Source: JALHVH01 sp964585685
Lineage (GTDB): Bacteria; Acidobacteriota; Aminicenantia; Aminicenantales; Saccharicenantaceae
Reading direction: 5' to 3'
Assembly (NCBI GenBank): GCA_964585685.1
Contig: CAZPEP010000011.1
Location: forward strand, 1 to 31,288
Length of the DNA: 31,288 nucleotides
Shown: positions 1 through 7,656 of the stretch, in pieces
Numbering within the stretch: the stretch's first letter is position 1
Layout: every line of letters starts with the position of its first letter
Program-made: the position numbers and the translations under genes
Notes under the pieces: generated by a model
Databases searched by the model: none
What the model saw: only the letters and a program-made list of their open reading frames with translations
What the model was told of the DNA's origin: nothing

Positions 1-809
1 AATTCCACAAGACCTGGTTCAAGCCCTCGGGGACCACGCTGGTCGTGGTCGGCGACACGACCATGGCCGAGCTCAAGCCCAAGCTCGAGGCGCTCTTCAA
101 GGGCTGGGCGGCCGGCCGGGCGCCCGAGAAGAAGATCCCGGTCGTCCCGATCGCGGCCAAACCGGTCGTCTACATCATGGACAAACCGGGCGCGCCCCAG
201 TCCATGGTCGTCTGCGGCCACCCCGCGCCCTCGTCGGGCGACCCGGACAACATCGCCATCATGACGATGAACAACATCCTCGGCGGCGACTTCGTATCGC
301 GCATCAACATGAACATCCGCGAGGATAAGCGCTGGAGCTACGGGGCCCAGTCGGCCCTCGTGCCGGCCCGGGGTCAACGGCCGTTCATCGTCATCGCCCC
401 GGTCCAGTCCGACAAGACGAAGGAGACGATGGACGAGATCCGGAAGGAGCTCGAAGGGATCCTGGGCGCGAAGCCCGTCACGCCCGACGAGTTCGCCAAC
501 GTCAAGAACAGCAAGGTCCTCGGCCTGCCCGGGCAGTGGGAGACCATGGATGCGATCGAGGGCTCCCTGTCCGAGATCGTCCAGTTCGGCCTGCCCGACG
601 ACTATTTCCAGAAGTACCCCGGCCGGGTCCGGAAGCTGGGCATCGAGGACGTGGCAAAGGCCGCGAAGAAGACGGTCCGCCCCGGGAGCGTGACCTGGAT
701 CGTCGTCGGCGATAGGGCCCTGATCGAGCCGAAGATCCGCGAGCTCGGCTTTACCGAGATCACGGTCATCGACGGCGACGGCAACGTCGTCCCGGACAAG
801 AAACGATAG
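1..809 (+). CDS. M16 family (insulinase/pitrilysin-type) peptidase, C-terminal part
   Basis: The frame is open from base 3 to the stop at 807-809, so this is the 3' end of a gene that begins before the window. The visible ~268 residues start with a FHKTWFKP segment and a GDTT turn. This matches the end of one M16 domain, where a zinc-peptidase-fold half leads into the linker. A second M16 half follows, with the REDKRWSYGA segment that corresponds to the R/Y substrate-binding element of M16 C-terminal domains. The zinc motif HxxEH is not in this part and should lie upstream. M16 proteins of this kind are usually exported or periplasmic and degrade oligopeptides as two-lobed clamshells. A good hairpin terminator follows the stop, so this is the last gene of its transcript. 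The family call is firm; substrate and full domain number cannot be seen. Confidence 0.88.
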   Translation, partial: FHKTWFKPSGTTLVVVGDTTMAELKPKLEALFKGWAAGRAPEKKIPVVPIAAKPVVYIMDKPGAPQSMVVCGHPAPSSGDPDNIAIMTMNNILGGDFVSRINMNIREDKRWSYGAQSALVPARGQRPFIVIAPVQSDKTKETMDEIRKELEGILGAKPVTPDEFANVKNSKVLGLPGQWETMDAIEGSLSEIVQFGLPDDYFQKYPGRVRKLGIEDVAKAAKKTVRPGSVTWIVVGDRALIEPKIRELGFTEITVIDGDGNVVPDKKR

Positions 810-816
810 CGTCATC

Positions 817-847
817 GGGGGCGGGTTCAAGCCTGCCCCCTTTTCTT
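817..847 (+). terminator. Rho-independent terminator after the M16 peptidase gene
   Basis: A 9-bp stem (GGGGGCGGG at 817-825 with CCTGCCCCC at 832-840, one G-U pair) closes a six-base loop and is followed by TTTTCTT. It begins seven bases after the stop codon. Confidence 0.8.
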
Positions 848-859
848 CTCCCGGCCTTG

Positions 860-868
860 TGATAAAAT
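860..868 (+). promoter_or_regulatory. Possible extended -10 promoter for the M3 peptidase gene
   Basis: TG-A-TAAAAT resembles an extended -10 element (TGnTATAAT) and lies 31 bases before the GTG start of the M3 peptidase gene, just after the terminator of the preceding gene. I see no good -35 hexamer. Confidence 0.4.
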
Positions 869-899
869 AAGGCCCCATGTTCCGTAAAAGGAGACCCCT

Positions 900-3047
900 G
901 TGAAGAAGACCACCATGACCGGCATTCTCTGTATGATTCTTCTGTGCCTCGCCCTGAGCTTCTGCGCGAAGGAGGAGGCGAAACCGGGCCCGGCGGCCGC
1001 GTCCGCGGAGACGGTGAACCCCTTCTTCGAAGCCTACGGCACGCCGTTCGAGACGCCGCCGTTCGACCGGATCCGGGATGAGCACTTCATGCCCGCGTTC
1101 CGCGAGGGCATGGCCCGGCAGAAGAAGGAGATCGAGGCGGTCGCCGCGAACCCCGAGCCGCCCGCGTTCGCCAACACCATCGAGGCCGTCGAGCGCAGCG
1201 GCGCGCTCCTGACCCGGGTCGCCAACGTTTTCTTCTGTTTGACGGAGGGGAACACGAATCCGGCCCTCCAGGCGATGGAAGCCGAGGTTTCTCCCCTGCT
1301 CGCCAAGCACAGGGATGACATCATGCTTGACCCGAAGCTCTTCGCCCGGTACAAGACGGTCTATGAAGGCCGGGACAAGCTTCCGCTGACACCGGAGCAG
1401 GCGCGCCTTCTCGAGAAAGGCTACAAAAGCTTCGTCCGCGGCGGCGCGAACCTCGACGAGACCGCCAAGGTCGAGTTCCGCGCCATCAACGAGGAGCTTT
1501 CCCGCCTGACGGTCAAATTCGGTGACAGTGTCCTCAAGGAGACCAACGCCTTCACCCTCGTCATCGACAAGCCTGAAGACCTGGCCGGACTGCCCCAGGC
1601 CGTCATCGACGGGGCCGCTGAGGCCGCGAAGGAAAGGAACCTGGCCGGCCGCTGGGTCTTCACCCTGAACAAGCCGAGCCTGATCCCCTTCCTCCAGTAT
1701 TCGCCGAAGAGGGATCTGAGGGAAAGGATCTTCAAGGCCTACGTCGAAAGGGCGAACAACGGGAACGAGCAGGACAACAAGGCCGTCTTGAGCCGCATCG
1801 CCGCCCTCCGGGTGAAACGGGCCAACCTCCTGGGCTATAAGACTCACGCGGACTTCGTCCTCGAGGAGAACATGGCCAAGACGCCGGCGGGAGTCACCGG
1901 GCTCCTCGACAAGCTCTGGACGCCGGCCCTCAAGATGGCGACAAAAGAGGTCGCGAAGCTCCAGGCCCTCGCCGCGAAGGAAGGCGACGCGATCAAGCTC
2001 AAGCCCTGGGACTGGTGGTATTACGCGGAAAAGCTCAAAAAGGCCGAATACGACCTCGACGACCAGGTCCTGAAGCCCTTCTTCCCGCTCGACAGCGTCC
2101 GCGAGGGCGCCTTCGCCGTGGCCGGGAAGCTCTGGGGGCTCCAGTTCTCCGAGCGGACGGACATCCCAAAGTACCATCCGGACGTCCGGGTCTTCGAGGT
2201 GAAGGAAGCCGACGGGACCCATGTCGGCCTCCTGTACACCGATTACTATCCGCGGGCGAGCAAGCGCGGCGGCGCCTGGTCGAGCGCCTTCCGGTCCCAG
2301 TCGGCCCGCGACGGGAAGAAGGTCACGCCGGTGATCTACAACGTCGGCAATTTCTCGATGCCCACCGGCGACACGCCGTCCCTCTTGACTTTCGAGGAGG
2401 GGTCGACGCTCTTCCATGAGTTCGGGCACGCCCTTCACGAGCTCCTCTCCAATTGCACTTACGAAGCGACGGGCGGGACCAACGTCCCCTCGGACTTCGT
2501 TGAGGTCGCGTCGCAGATCATGGAGAACTGGGCCGGCGAACCCGAGGTCATCAAAACGTACGCGAAGCACTACAAGACCGGCGAGCCCATCCCTGACGCC
2601 CTGCTGGAGAAGATCAAGAAAGCAAAGCTCTTCAACATAGGGTTCGACACGGTCGAGTATCTGGCCGCCTGTTATCTCGACATGGACTGGCACACCCTCA
2701 CCGAGCTGAAGGAGCAGGACGCCGCGGCGTTCGAGAAGGTCTCCATGGACAGGATCGGCCTCATCCCGGAGATCGTCGTCCGCTACCGGAGCCCTTACTT
2801 CAGCCACATCTTCTCGGGGGGGTACTCGTCCGGCTACTACAGCTACATCTGGTCGGAGGTCCTCGACGCCGACGCGTTCGAGGCCTTCAAGGAAACGGGC
2901 CTGTTCGATCAGGCCACGGCGAAGTCGCTCCGCGACAACATCCTGTCACGGGGAGGAACCGAGGACCCCATGGTCCTCTACAAGCGCTTCCGCGGCCGCG
3001 AACCGAAGGTCGAAGCCCTGCTTGAGAGGCGGGGCCTCCTGAAATAG
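900..3047 (+). CDS. M3 family zinc metallopeptidase lipoprotein (peptidyl-dipeptidase Dcp / oligopeptidase A type)
   Basis: The 715-residue protein is a thimet-oligopeptidase-fold zinc peptidase that removes dipeptides from, or internally cleaves, short peptides. The zinc site is visible: H506-E507-F-G-H510 (HExxH), with E535 in the following helix (DFVEVASQ) as the third ligand. The Tyr-rich C-terminal block (YYSYIW, near residue 650) forms the substrate cleft in this family. The N-terminus has a hydrophobic signal ending in LSFC at residues 19-22, a lipobox, so the mature protein should be a lipoprotein anchored at Cys22. The GTG start at 900 has an AAAGGAG ribosome binding site at 886-893. 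Its length is close to E. coli Dcp (about 680) plus the signal. It follows the M16 peptidase gene and is 32 bases before the aldo/keto reductase gene. Dcp versus OpdA specificity cannot be settled by eye. Confidence 0.93.
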   Translation: MKKTTMTGILCMILLCLALSFCAKEEAKPGPAAASAETVNPFFEAYGTPFETPPFDRIRDEHFMPAFREGMARQKKEIEAVAANPEPPAFANTIEAVERSGALLTRVANVFFCLTEGNTNPALQAMEAEVSPLLAKHRDDIMLDPKLFARYKTVYEGRDKLPLTPEQARLLEKGYKSFVRGGANLDETAKVEFRAINEELSRLTVKFGDSVLKETNAFTLVIDKPEDLAGLPQAVIDGAAEAAKERNLAGRWVFTLNKPSLIPFLQYSPKRDLRERIFKAYVERANNGNEQDNKAVLSRIAALRVKRANLLGYKTHADFVLEENMAKTPAGVTGLLDKLWTPALKMATKEVAKLQALAAKEGDAIKLKPWDWWYYAEKLKKAEYDLDDQVLKPFFPLDSVREGAFAVAGKLWGLQFSERTDIPKYHPDVRVFEVKEADGTHVGLLYTDYYPRASKRGGAWSSAFRSQSARDGKKVTPVIYNVGNFSMPTGDTPSLLTFEEGSTLFHEFGHALHELLSNCTYEATGGTNVPSDFVEVASQIMENWAGEPEVIKTYAKHYKTGEPIPDALLEKIKKAKLFNIGFDTVEYLAACYLDMDWHTLTELKEQDAAAFEKVSMDRIGLIPEIVVRYRSPYFSHIFSGGYSSGYYSYIWSEVLDADAFEAFKETGLFDQATAKSLRDNILSRGGTEDPMVLYKRFRGREPKVEALLERRGLLK

Positions 3048-3079
3048 GGGCATCGGGCAGGACGGGAAGGAGGGAGAGC

Positions 3080-4078
3080 GTGGAATATCGCCTGTTGGGA
3101 AGGTCGGGGCTCCGCGTCTCGGCCCTGTCGTTAGGCTCCTGGGTGACCTTCGGCGAGCAGGTCGGCGAGGACGCCTCTTCCGCCTGCATGAAGGCCGCCT
3201 ACGACTTCGGCGTCAACTTCTTCGACTGCGCCGAGGCTTACGCCGCGGGCAAGGCCGAGACGGTGATGGGCAACATCATCCGGAAGATGGGCTGGAAGCG
3301 GTCGGACCTGGTCCTGTCCACGAAGATCTTCTGGGGCGGCAAGGGACCCAACGACACGGGCCTCTCGCGGAAACACCTCGTCGAGGGGACGGAGGCCTCG
3401 CTGGCGCGCCTGCGTGTCGACTACGTGGACCTGCTCTTCTGCCACAGGCCGGACAGGGACACGCCCATCGCCGAGACGGTCCGGGCCATGAGCCACCTCG
3501 TGGACCGCGGGAAGGCTTTCTACTGGGGAACGAGCGAGTGGGACGCCCGGGAGATCGCCGAGGCGTATCATATCGCCCGGGAGGAGCACCTCGTCCCTCC
3601 GACCATGGAGCAACCCGAGTACAACATGTTCCACCGCGAGAGGGTCGAGAAGGCATACGCTCCGCTCTACGAGGAGTTCGGGCTCGGGACGACGGTCTGG
3701 AGCCCGCTGGCTAGCGGCTTCCTGACGGGAAAGTACAATGCGGGGATCCCGGCCGGCACGAGACTTGCCCTCAGGGGCTACGGGTGGCTGCGGAAGCTCT
3801 ACGAAGGCCCCGGGGCGGAGGAAAAGATCGCCAAGGTGAAGAAGCTCGCCCGCCTGGCCGTAGACCTTGGGATCACCCTGCCCCAGCTCGCCCTCGCCTG
3901 GTGCCTGAATAATCCGCGCGTGAGCACGGTCATCACAGGCGCCTCGAGGCCCCAGCAGGTGGTCGAGAACATGAAGTCGCTCGACGCCGTCAGGCTGCTC
4001 ACGCCCGAGGTGACGGCCCGAATAGAGAAGATCCTGGAGAACAAGCCAACGCCCCCCGAAGACGCCCGGACCGAATAG
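3080..4078 (+). CDS. Aldo/keto reductase, Kv-channel beta-subunit-like group
   Basis: This 332-residue (alpha/beta)8-barrel protein should be an NADPH-dependent aldehyde or ketone reductase. The catalytic tetrad of the superfamily is complete: D49, Y54 (DCAEAY), K82 (LSTK) and H122 (LLFCH). The GRSGLRVSALSLG opening and the EQPEYNMFHRE segment are typical of the AKR6/AKR14 branch (voltage-gated K+ channel beta subunits, E. coli YghZ), which reduces small aldehydes such as methylglyoxal in bacteria. The C-terminal cofactor-binding segment (STVITGASRPQQVVEN) is present. The start is GTG at 3080 with GGAGGGAG about eight bases upstream. The 32-base gap and shared strand suggest co-transcription with the M3 peptidase, although a functional link is not evident. 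The natural substrate cannot be deduced. Confidence 0.9.
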   Translation: MEYRLLGRSGLRVSALSLGSWVTFGEQVGEDASSACMKAAYDFGVNFFDCAEAYAAGKAETVMGNIIRKMGWKRSDLVLSTKIFWGGKGPNDTGLSRKHLVEGTEASLARLRVDYVDLLFCHRPDRDTPIAETVRAMSHLVDRGKAFYWGTSEWDAREIAEAYHIAREEHLVPPTMEQPEYNMFHRERVEKAYAPLYEEFGLGTTVWSPLASGFLTGKYNAGIPAGTRLALRGYGWLRKLYEGPGAEEKIAKVKKLARLAVDLGITLPQLALAWCLNNPRVSTVITGASRPQQVVENMKSLDAVRLLTPEVTARIEKILENKPTPPEDARTE

Positions 4079-4102
4079 GTCCTGGCGGGCGGAAAAAAAT
4101 AC

Positions 4103-4130
4103 TTGACAAATCGTATATTCCGCTTATACT
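4103..4130 (+). promoter_or_regulatory. Near-consensus sigma70-type promoter of the GntR-ABC operon
   Basis: TTGACA (4103-4108) and TATACT (4125-4130) are separated by 16 bp. Transcription should start about seven bases after the -10, at or next to 4137, which is the A of the first ATG of the regulator gene. Confidence 0.75.
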
Positions 4131-4145
4131 GTATATATGCTATAT
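4125..4145 (+). promoter_or_regulatory. Inverted repeats over the -10 region; candidate GntR/YtrA operator
   Basis: TATAC-T-GTATA (4125-4135) is an 11-bp palindrome that contains the -10 hexamer. A second inverted repeat, ATATA-TGC-TATAT (4133-4145), covers the start codon. GntR regulators bind short AT-rich palindromes as dimers, so autorepression is plausible, but this is an inference from position and symmetry alone. Confidence 0.45.
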
Positions 4146-4538
4146 GAACGAAATAGCCGGATACGCATTATTATTTCGAATTCCTCCCCAGATCCGATCT
4201 ACGAACAGATAGCCCGCCAGCTAAAGGCCCAGATCTTATCCGGGGTCCTGGCCGAGAGCGAGGCCCTTCCTTCTATCCGAAGGCTGGCTCTGGATCTCCA
4301 GATCAGCGTCATCACGACGAAGCGGGCTTACGACGAGCTTGAGAAAGAAGGCTTTATCAACACGGTCGGCGGCAAAGGAACTTTCGTCGCCGTCCAGAAC
4401 CCGGAGCTCCTCCGCGAGAAAAGGATGAAGCTCGTTGAGGAGAAGCTCGCCGCGGCGGTCGCCGAGGCCCGGCTGATGGGGCTGGGGCCGGGCGAGCTCG
4501 CGGAAATGCTGAACCTGCTCTATGGAGAGGACGAATGA
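4137..4538 (+). CDS. GntR family transcriptional regulator, YtrA subfamily
   Basis: The 133-residue protein has an N-terminal winged helix (roughly residues 18-85) with the family opening DPIYEQIARQLKAQILSG and the recognition-helix region LPSIRRLALDLQIS. A short helical tail (about 45 residues) follows, without the UTRA, FCD or aminotransferase domains of other GntR groups. That architecture defines the YtrA subfamily, whose members usually repress the ABC-transporter operon they head. The next gene overlaps its end by four bases (ATGA), matching that arrangement. ATG 4137 is the only ordinary start codon upstream of the conserved region. It has no Shine-Dalgarno and sits at the predicted transcription start, so the message is probably leaderless. 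The inducer is unknown; in Bacillus, YtrA homologues respond to cell-wall-active antibiotics. Confidence 0.9.
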   Translation: MLYERNSRIRIIISNSSPDPIYEQIARQLKAQILSGVLAESEALPSIRRLALDLQISVITTKRAYDELEKEGFINTVGGKGTFVAVQNPELLREKRMKLVEEKLAAAVAEARLMGLGPGELAEMLNLLYGEDE

Positions 4539-5404
4539 CGGAAAACGCTCTTGAGATCATGCGCCTGGGCAAGGAATACAAGGGATTCCGGCTGAAGGAC
4601 GTTTCGTTCGTCGTCCCCTCCGGCACGATCATGGGCCTTGTCGGAGCCAACGGCGCCGGGAAGACGACGGTCATCAAGCTCATCCTGAACCTCGTCCGGC
4701 GCGGGACGGGAGAGATCCGGGTGTTCGGCATGGACAACCTCGCCGCGGAGAAGGCCGTCAAGACGAGGATCGGATTCGTCCACGAGACGCCCGCCCTCGT
4801 CGAGGACGCGCGGCTCCGCGACATCAAGGCGGCCGTGGCGCCTTTCTATCCCAAGTGGGACGAAGCGGCCTTCGCGAGACTCGCCGGCGAATTCGGCCTC
4901 CCGCTCGACAAGAGGTTCAAGAAGCTCTCCCACGGGACCAAGATGAAGTTCTCGCTCGCCCTGGCCCTCGCCCACGACGCCGACCTCCTCGTCCTGGACG
5001 AGCCGACGTCGGGCCTGGACCCCGTCTTCCGGCGCGAGCTCCTGGAGCGGCTCTCGGGAGTTATCCAGGACGAGCGAAAAGCCGTCCTTTTCTCGACCCA
5101 CATCACGACGGACCTCGAGTCCATCGCCGATCACGTCACGCTCCTTGCCGGGGGCGAGGTCGTCTTCAGCCTGCCGAAGGACGAGATCCGGGAGACGTGG
5201 GCCATGGTCAGAGGCGGGCCGGAGCTCAAGAACGGCACGGGCCGCGCTCTCTTCCGGGGCGTCCGCGAGTCCTCCTACGGGGTCGAAGCCCTGACATCGG
5301 ACATTCCCGGCGTCAGGGCCGCCTTCCCCTCCGGCGTGACCATCGAGAGGGCTTCGATCGAGGATATCATGGTCTTCACCGACCGGGGAGGCTTTCATGC
5401 GTGA
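4535..5404 (+). CDS. ABC transporter ATP-binding protein (first of a tandem pair)
   Basis: The 289-residue nucleotide-binding subunit has Walker A GANGAGKTT at residues 37-45, a signature region written LSHGTKMK rather than LSGGQ, and Walker B LLVLDEPTSGLD, followed by the switch histidine in FSTHI. The LSxGxK form of the signature is common in YtrB-like and other ABC-2 ATPases. The last ~70 residues form an accessory domain ending in IERASIEDIM. That domain is repeated in the ATPase encoded at 6062-6928, so the two are clear paralogues. The start overlaps the regulator stop by four bases and the end overlaps the permease start by eight bases, so translation is probably coupled. It should energise export of, or resistance to, an unknown amphiphile. 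Confidence 0.92.
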   Translation: MTENALEIMRLGKEYKGFRLKDVSFVVPSGTIMGLVGANGAGKTTVIKLILNLVRRGTGEIRVFGMDNLAAEKAVKTRIGFVHETPALVEDARLRDIKAAVAPFYPKWDEAAFARLAGEFGLPLDKRFKKLSHGTKMKFSLALALAHDADLLVLDEPTSGLDPVFRRELLERLSGVIQDERKAVLFSTHITTDLESIADHVTLLAGGEVVFSLPKDEIRETWAMVRGGPELKNGTGRALFRGVRESSYGVEALTSDIPGVRAAFPSGVTIERASIEDIMVFTDRGGFHA

Positions 5405-6059
5405 CCTCATCGTCAAGGACCTCCGCCTCCACAAGAAACTTCTCCTGTTCCTGAGCGTCCTCTTTCCGTTGTACATGGGGATCTTCGGCTCACGCCTGGA
5501 CAGGCCCGGCATATTCGCGCTCTTCGGCGCTCTCATGTTCGCCATCGCCCCCCTGATGCTGTTCACCCGCGAGGATAAGTTCAAGGCGATGGCCTTCGGC
5601 CTCAGCCTGCCGACGACACGCAGCCGGTTCCTTGCTTCACGGTACGTCCTGAGCTGGGCCCTGATGGCCGCGTTCTATGCCCTGAGCGCCGTCATCATCG
5701 TGGCCGTTCCAGGGAGCAGGCTCGGCGCGGCGGGCTTCCGGCCCGGGACGATCCTGGCCAGCTTCGTATTGATGGCTCTTTTCTTCGGGATCCTCACCCC
5801 CCTCACGGTCCGGTTCGGCCCGGTCGGCGTCATGGTGCTCATGGTCGTTTTCCAGGTCCTGGGCATCGCCGCGATGAGCGTCCGCCCTCTCCTCGGGAAC
5901 GTCCGGGCCTTCGCGGTGGCCGTCAAGGCGGCCTTGAGCGCGGCCCGCGGGGCCCTGGGCCCGACGGGATCCGGGGCGGCCCTCGTCGCCGCGATCGTCC
6001 TTCTGAACCTCGCCTCTTTCGCGCTTTCCCGGCTCATTCTCGAAAGGAGGGACTACTGA
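5397..6059 (+). CDS. ABC-2 type transporter permease (first pair)
   Basis: The 220-residue protein is almost entirely hydrophobic, with about six predicted membrane segments (near residues 18-32, 40-60, 85-105, 120-140, 145-165 and 195-215). It begins with MRDLIVKDLRLHKK, the amphipathic N-terminal stretch common in ABC-2 permeases that precedes the first membrane helix. A TREDKFKAMAFGLSLP loop after the second segment resembles the elbow-helix region of YtrC/YtrD-like and other small ABC-2 permeases. It overlaps the upstream ATPase gene by eight bases and is two bases from the next ATPase gene. It should form the membrane channel with the ATPase at 4535-5404, either as a homodimer or as a heterodimer with the second permease. 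Its substrate cannot be read from the sequence. Confidence 0.82.
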   Translation: MRDLIVKDLRLHKKLLLFLSVLFPLYMGIFGSRLDRPGIFALFGALMFAIAPLMLFTREDKFKAMAFGLSLPTTRSRFLASRYVLSWALMAAFYALSAVIIVAVPGSRLGAAGFRPGTILASFVLMALFFGILTPLTVRFGPVGVMVLMVVFQVLGIAAMSVRPLLGNVRAFAVAVKAALSAARGALGPTGSGAALVAAIVLLNLASFALSRLILERRDY

Positions 6060-6061
6060 AG

Positions 6062-6928
6062 ATGGAACCCGCTCTCGAGGTCCGTGCGCTCTCGAAGGGC
6101 TACGGCGATTTCCGGCTGAAAAGCGTCTCGTTTACGGTCCCCCGGGGCTACGTTTGCGGCCTCATCGGGGCGAACGGGGCCGGCAAAACGACCGTCATCC
6201 GGCTCGTCCTGAACCTCGCCCCCCGGGACGGAGGCGAGATCCGGATGTTCGGGCTGGACAACGTCCGCGACGAAGCGGCCGTCAAGGCCCGAATCGGCTT
6301 CGTTCACGACACTCCCCGGTTCTACGAGCACCTCTCCCTGGGCGCGATCGCGCGGACGGTCGCCCCGTTCTACCCGAAATGGGACGACGCCCGGTTCAAC
6401 GGCCTCCTGCGGGAATTCGACCTTCCCCCCGCGAAGAGGTTCTCCCGCCTCTCCCGCGGGATGAGGACGAAGTTCGCCTTGGCCGTCGCCCTATCCCATG
6501 ACGCCGACCTTCTCGTCCTCGACGAGCCGACCTCGGGGCTCGACCCCGTGTTCCGGCACCGGCTCCTGGCGAAGCTCCGGGAGTTCATCCAGAATGAAGG
6601 CAAGTCCGTCCTTTTTTCGACCCACATCACGGCGGACCTCGAGCGGATCGCCGACCACATCACGTTCATCCGGGACGGGGAGATCGTGTTCTCCTCTCCC
6701 CGTGACGAGGTCCTGGACAATTGGGGCGTCGTCAGGGGAGGGCCCGAGCTCGACGAGCCCGGGACGAGGGACCTCTTCCGCGGCATCCGGAAAAGAGAGT
6801 TCGGGATCCAGGCTCTGACCGACGACGCGGCGGGCGCGAGGCGGCGCCTGGGCCGGGACGCCGTCATCGAACGGGCCTCCCTCGAGGACATCATGTTCTT
6901 TCTGACGAAGGGGAACGGCCGTGCTTAA
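6062..6928 (+). CDS. ABC transporter ATP-binding protein (second of the tandem pair)
   Basis: The 288-residue ATPase has Walker A GANGAGKTT near residue 38, signature LSRGMRTK, Walker B LLVLDEPTSGLD and the H-switch FSTHI. It aligns end to end with the ATPase at 4535-5404, including the unusual APFYPKWDDA stretch between Walker A and the signature and the C-terminal LFRGIR...IERASLEDIM block. The two pairs therefore arose by duplication. Both catalytic sites look intact, so there is no sign of a degenerate partner. It starts two bases after the first permease stop with GAAAGGAGG just upstream, and overlaps the second permease by eight bases. A heteromeric exporter or two parallel exporters are both possible. 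Confidence 0.92.
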   Translation: MEPALEVRALSKGYGDFRLKSVSFTVPRGYVCGLIGANGAGKTTVIRLVLNLAPRDGGEIRMFGLDNVRDEAAVKARIGFVHDTPRFYEHLSLGAIARTVAPFYPKWDDARFNGLLREFDLPPAKRFSRLSRGMRTKFALAVALSHDADLLVLDEPTSGLDPVFRHRLLAKLREFIQNEGKSVLFSTHITADLERIADHITFIRDGEIVFSSPRDEVLDNWGVVRGGPELDEPGTRDLFRGIRKREFGIQALTDDAAGARRRLGRDAVIERASLEDIMFFLTKGNGRA

Positions 6929-7607
6929 GCTCTGCCTGAAGGATTGGATCGCCGGGCGATGGCTCTGGCTGGGGTTCGTCCTGATATTCGGGCTCTATGT
7001 CGTCCAGCCCGGAGTGGTGGGCCTCTTCTTTCCGGTCCTCGGCGCGGCCCTCGTCTTCGGAAGCCTCTTCGTGACGTTCGCCCTCGACGACCGGAGCGGG
7101 GTGGATGCCCTCTACGGAAGCCTCCCCCTGAAGCGGGCGACCGTCGTCCGCGGCCGCTACGCCCTGGCCGGCTTTCTCGCCGCCGCCGGCGGAGCGATCG
7201 TGTTCGGAACCCTCCCCCTGCTCGGCGTCCTGGCCAGGGCGCGCCACGAGGAGCCATCATTGATGTTTCTCCGATCGGCCGAGGGGGTCGTCGGCTTTCT
7301 CTTCGTCGTCGCTCCCGCGATCCTCATATTCCTGCCCCTGTGTTTCCGCTACGGATTCGGGCGCGGGAGCATCCGTTTCGTCGTTGTCACGGGCGTCCTC
7401 GGCGTTCTGGCCGCGGCCGTCGCGCTGCCCTCTATGCCGAAAGGATCCGGCGGGAACCCGCTCCGCGCGGCCATCCACGCCCTGGGCGTCGTCCGCGCGT
7501 CCATCGGGACGCCGCTGTTTGTCGCGGCCGCCGTCCTCGTGACGGCTTGCCTGACCTGGATCTCGCTCGCGCTTTCCCTGAAGGCCTACGAGCGACGGGA
7601 GCTTTAA
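6921..7607 (+). CDS. ABC-2 type transporter permease (second pair)
   Basis: The 228-residue protein has about six membrane segments, with the charged loop DDRSGVDALYGSLPLKR between segments two and three, matching the position of the TREDKF loop of the first permease. Sequence similarity to that permease is lower than between the two ATPases, as is usual for membrane subunits. GTG 6921 overlaps the ATPase gene by eight bases, the same overlap as in the first pair, so the whole ATPase-permease unit seems to have been copied. It is the last intact gene of the GntR-led operon. The gene after it is reduced to a signal-peptide stub at 7611-7649. Confidence 0.8.
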   Translation: MLKLCLKDWIAGRWLWLGFVLIFGLYVVQPGVVGLFFPVLGAALVFGSLFVTFALDDRSGVDALYGSLPLKRATVVRGRYALAGFLAAAGGAIVFGTLPLLGVLARARHEEPSLMFLRSAEGVVGFLFVVAPAILIFLPLCFRYGFGRGSIRFVVVTGVLGVLAAAVALPSMPKGSGGNPLRAAIHALGVVRASIGTPLFVAAAVLVTACLTWISLALSLKAYERREL

Positions 7608-7610
7608 ACC

Positions 7611-7649
7611 ATGAAAAGGATCATCCTCGTCTTCGCCGTCCTGCTCTGA
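7611..7649 (+). pseudogene. Signal-peptide stub, remnant of a sixth operon gene
   Basis: ATG 7611, three bases after the permease stop, opens a 12-codon frame (MKRIILVFAVLL) that ends at TGA 7647-7649. It reads like the first half of a signal peptide (two positive residues then a hydrophobic run) and stops just before the convergent SPFH gene ends at 7657. I infer that an exported-protein gene of this operon was cut off by a deletion. A genuine tiny peptide cannot be excluded. Confidence 0.4.
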
Positions 7650-7656
7650 CCGGCGC

